Below, in pieces: positions 63,792 through 64,000 of a stretch of DNA of 64,000 bases; the first letter of the stretch is position 1; each line of letters starts with the position of its first letter. Below the pieces are notes generated by a model. That model was not told the origin of the DNA, did no database searches, and was given only the letters and a program-made list of their open reading frames with translations. The DNA lies in the NCBI GenBank assembly GCA_965644295.1, contig CBFFRP010000125.1:175005-239004 (forward strand), given 5' to 3'. This stretch comes from Paraphysomonas bandaiensis. Lineage: Eukaryota > Chrysophyceae. The translations under genes were made by a program, and so were the position numbers.

Positions 63792-64000
63792 GTTTAATGA
63801 GTATTGTCTATTGTATTTTGCATGCAGCAATAACAATAAAGTAATAAACATGTTAAGAACCTAAAAACAGCTTGATAATATTACCTTACTTTTATCAACA
63901 TTCAAGCTGCTGTATAACTTTTCTTAAAATATGTATATTCAACTAGAAATCATTAATGAAAATATTTGGGAAAAATTTTTTCCCAAGTTTGAAAATAGTT

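Larger units (their letters stand above)
60855..64000. mobile_element. TIR-bounded element carrying two divergent genes (right end at window edge)
   Basis: Left end contains CAAACTTGGGAAAAA at 60864-60878, preceded by AACTTTTTT. The last 40 bases of the window read, reversed, AACTATTTT then CAAACTTGGGAAAAA. The inverted match is about 24 bp with one difference. Between the ends are only the two genes at 61055-61606 and 61634-63791 and short AT-rich margins. The element sits inside a LINE reading frame. Any target-site duplication on the right is outside the window. No DDE, tyrosine or HUH transposase motif was recognised. Confidence 0.7.

Overview
Eukaryotic nuclear DNA, AT-rich (roughly 40% G+C by impression, not computed), with spliceosomal genes on both strands. 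Most introns I could place are 26 to about 110 nt with GT..AG ends. The organism is most likely a unicellular stramenopile (oomycete-like or a relative). The grounds are a calmodulin of the stramenopile type, a CFAP97-like ciliary protein implying a flagellated stage, a cyclic-nucleotide-dependent kinase with tandem cNMP domains, a PI3-kinase carrying a GAF domain, and an EF-hand protein with the 'NPALFFPAF...FW' signature I associate with oomycetes. The lineage call is inference. Gene models were spliced by eye from reading-frame continuity and family motifs, so exon ends can be off by a few bases.

Layout. 1-6.6 kb: GAF-PI3K (minus strand, 3' end cut by the window edge). 7.0-7.5: intronless calmodulin. 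8.7-10.7: transposon graveyard arranged as a large inverted repeat of hAT relics and a dispersed repeat. 11.1-13.0: CDCA7-type zinc-finger protein. 13.5-16.5: cNMP-dependent kinase. 17.1-17.7: non-autonomous hAT element with a perfect 8-bp target duplication. 18.8-19.1: small PIG-Y-like gene, missed by simple ORF calling. 19.6-21.1: EF-hand protein. 22.1-24.6: membrane hybrid histidine kinase that has lost its phosphorylation residues. 25.2-26.2: 105-bp inverted repeat pair. 26.4-27.3: array of the palindrome ACCTATAGGT. 28.1-28.8: YrhK-like membrane protein. 29.1-30.8: MFS transporter followed by a 372-bp tandem duplication. 32.3-32.6: second palindrome array. 32.8-33.9: VPS72/YL1. 34.1-34.75: (ACAT)n. 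34.8-35.1: SDHAF4. 37.1-37.7: unknown gene. 38.3-39.4: YaaA-like protein. 39.4-42.1: repeats. 42.2-43.2: HAD hydrolase. 43.4-44.3: hAT relic. 44.8-45.8: EngB GTPase. 46.3-48.2: unknown eight-exon gene. 48.3-50.0: repeats. 50.4-50.75: small Tudor-like gene. 52.7-53.6: CFAP97-like gene. 53.9-56.9: large palindrome with 1.1-kb arms. 56.9-57.5: (ATGT)n. 57.6-58.6: PAQR receptor. 59.1-60.85: 3' part of a LINE (RNase H and zinc knuckle), interrupted by a TIR-bounded element at 60.85-64.0 that carries two divergent genes.

The core genes belong to ordinary, mostly unlinked pathways: phosphoinositide, Ca2+ and cNMP signalling, chromatin, GPI anchors, organelle biogenesis and cilia. The unusual content lies between them. 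The best candidate for something undescribed is the 60.85-64.0 kb element. It has terminal inverted repeats, sits in a LINE, and holds two genes whose start codons are 27 bp apart. One gene is a relative of the chromosomal gene at 50.4 kb, and no known transposase was recognised. The ACCTATAGGT palindrome arrays and the degenerate hybrid histidine kinase come next.
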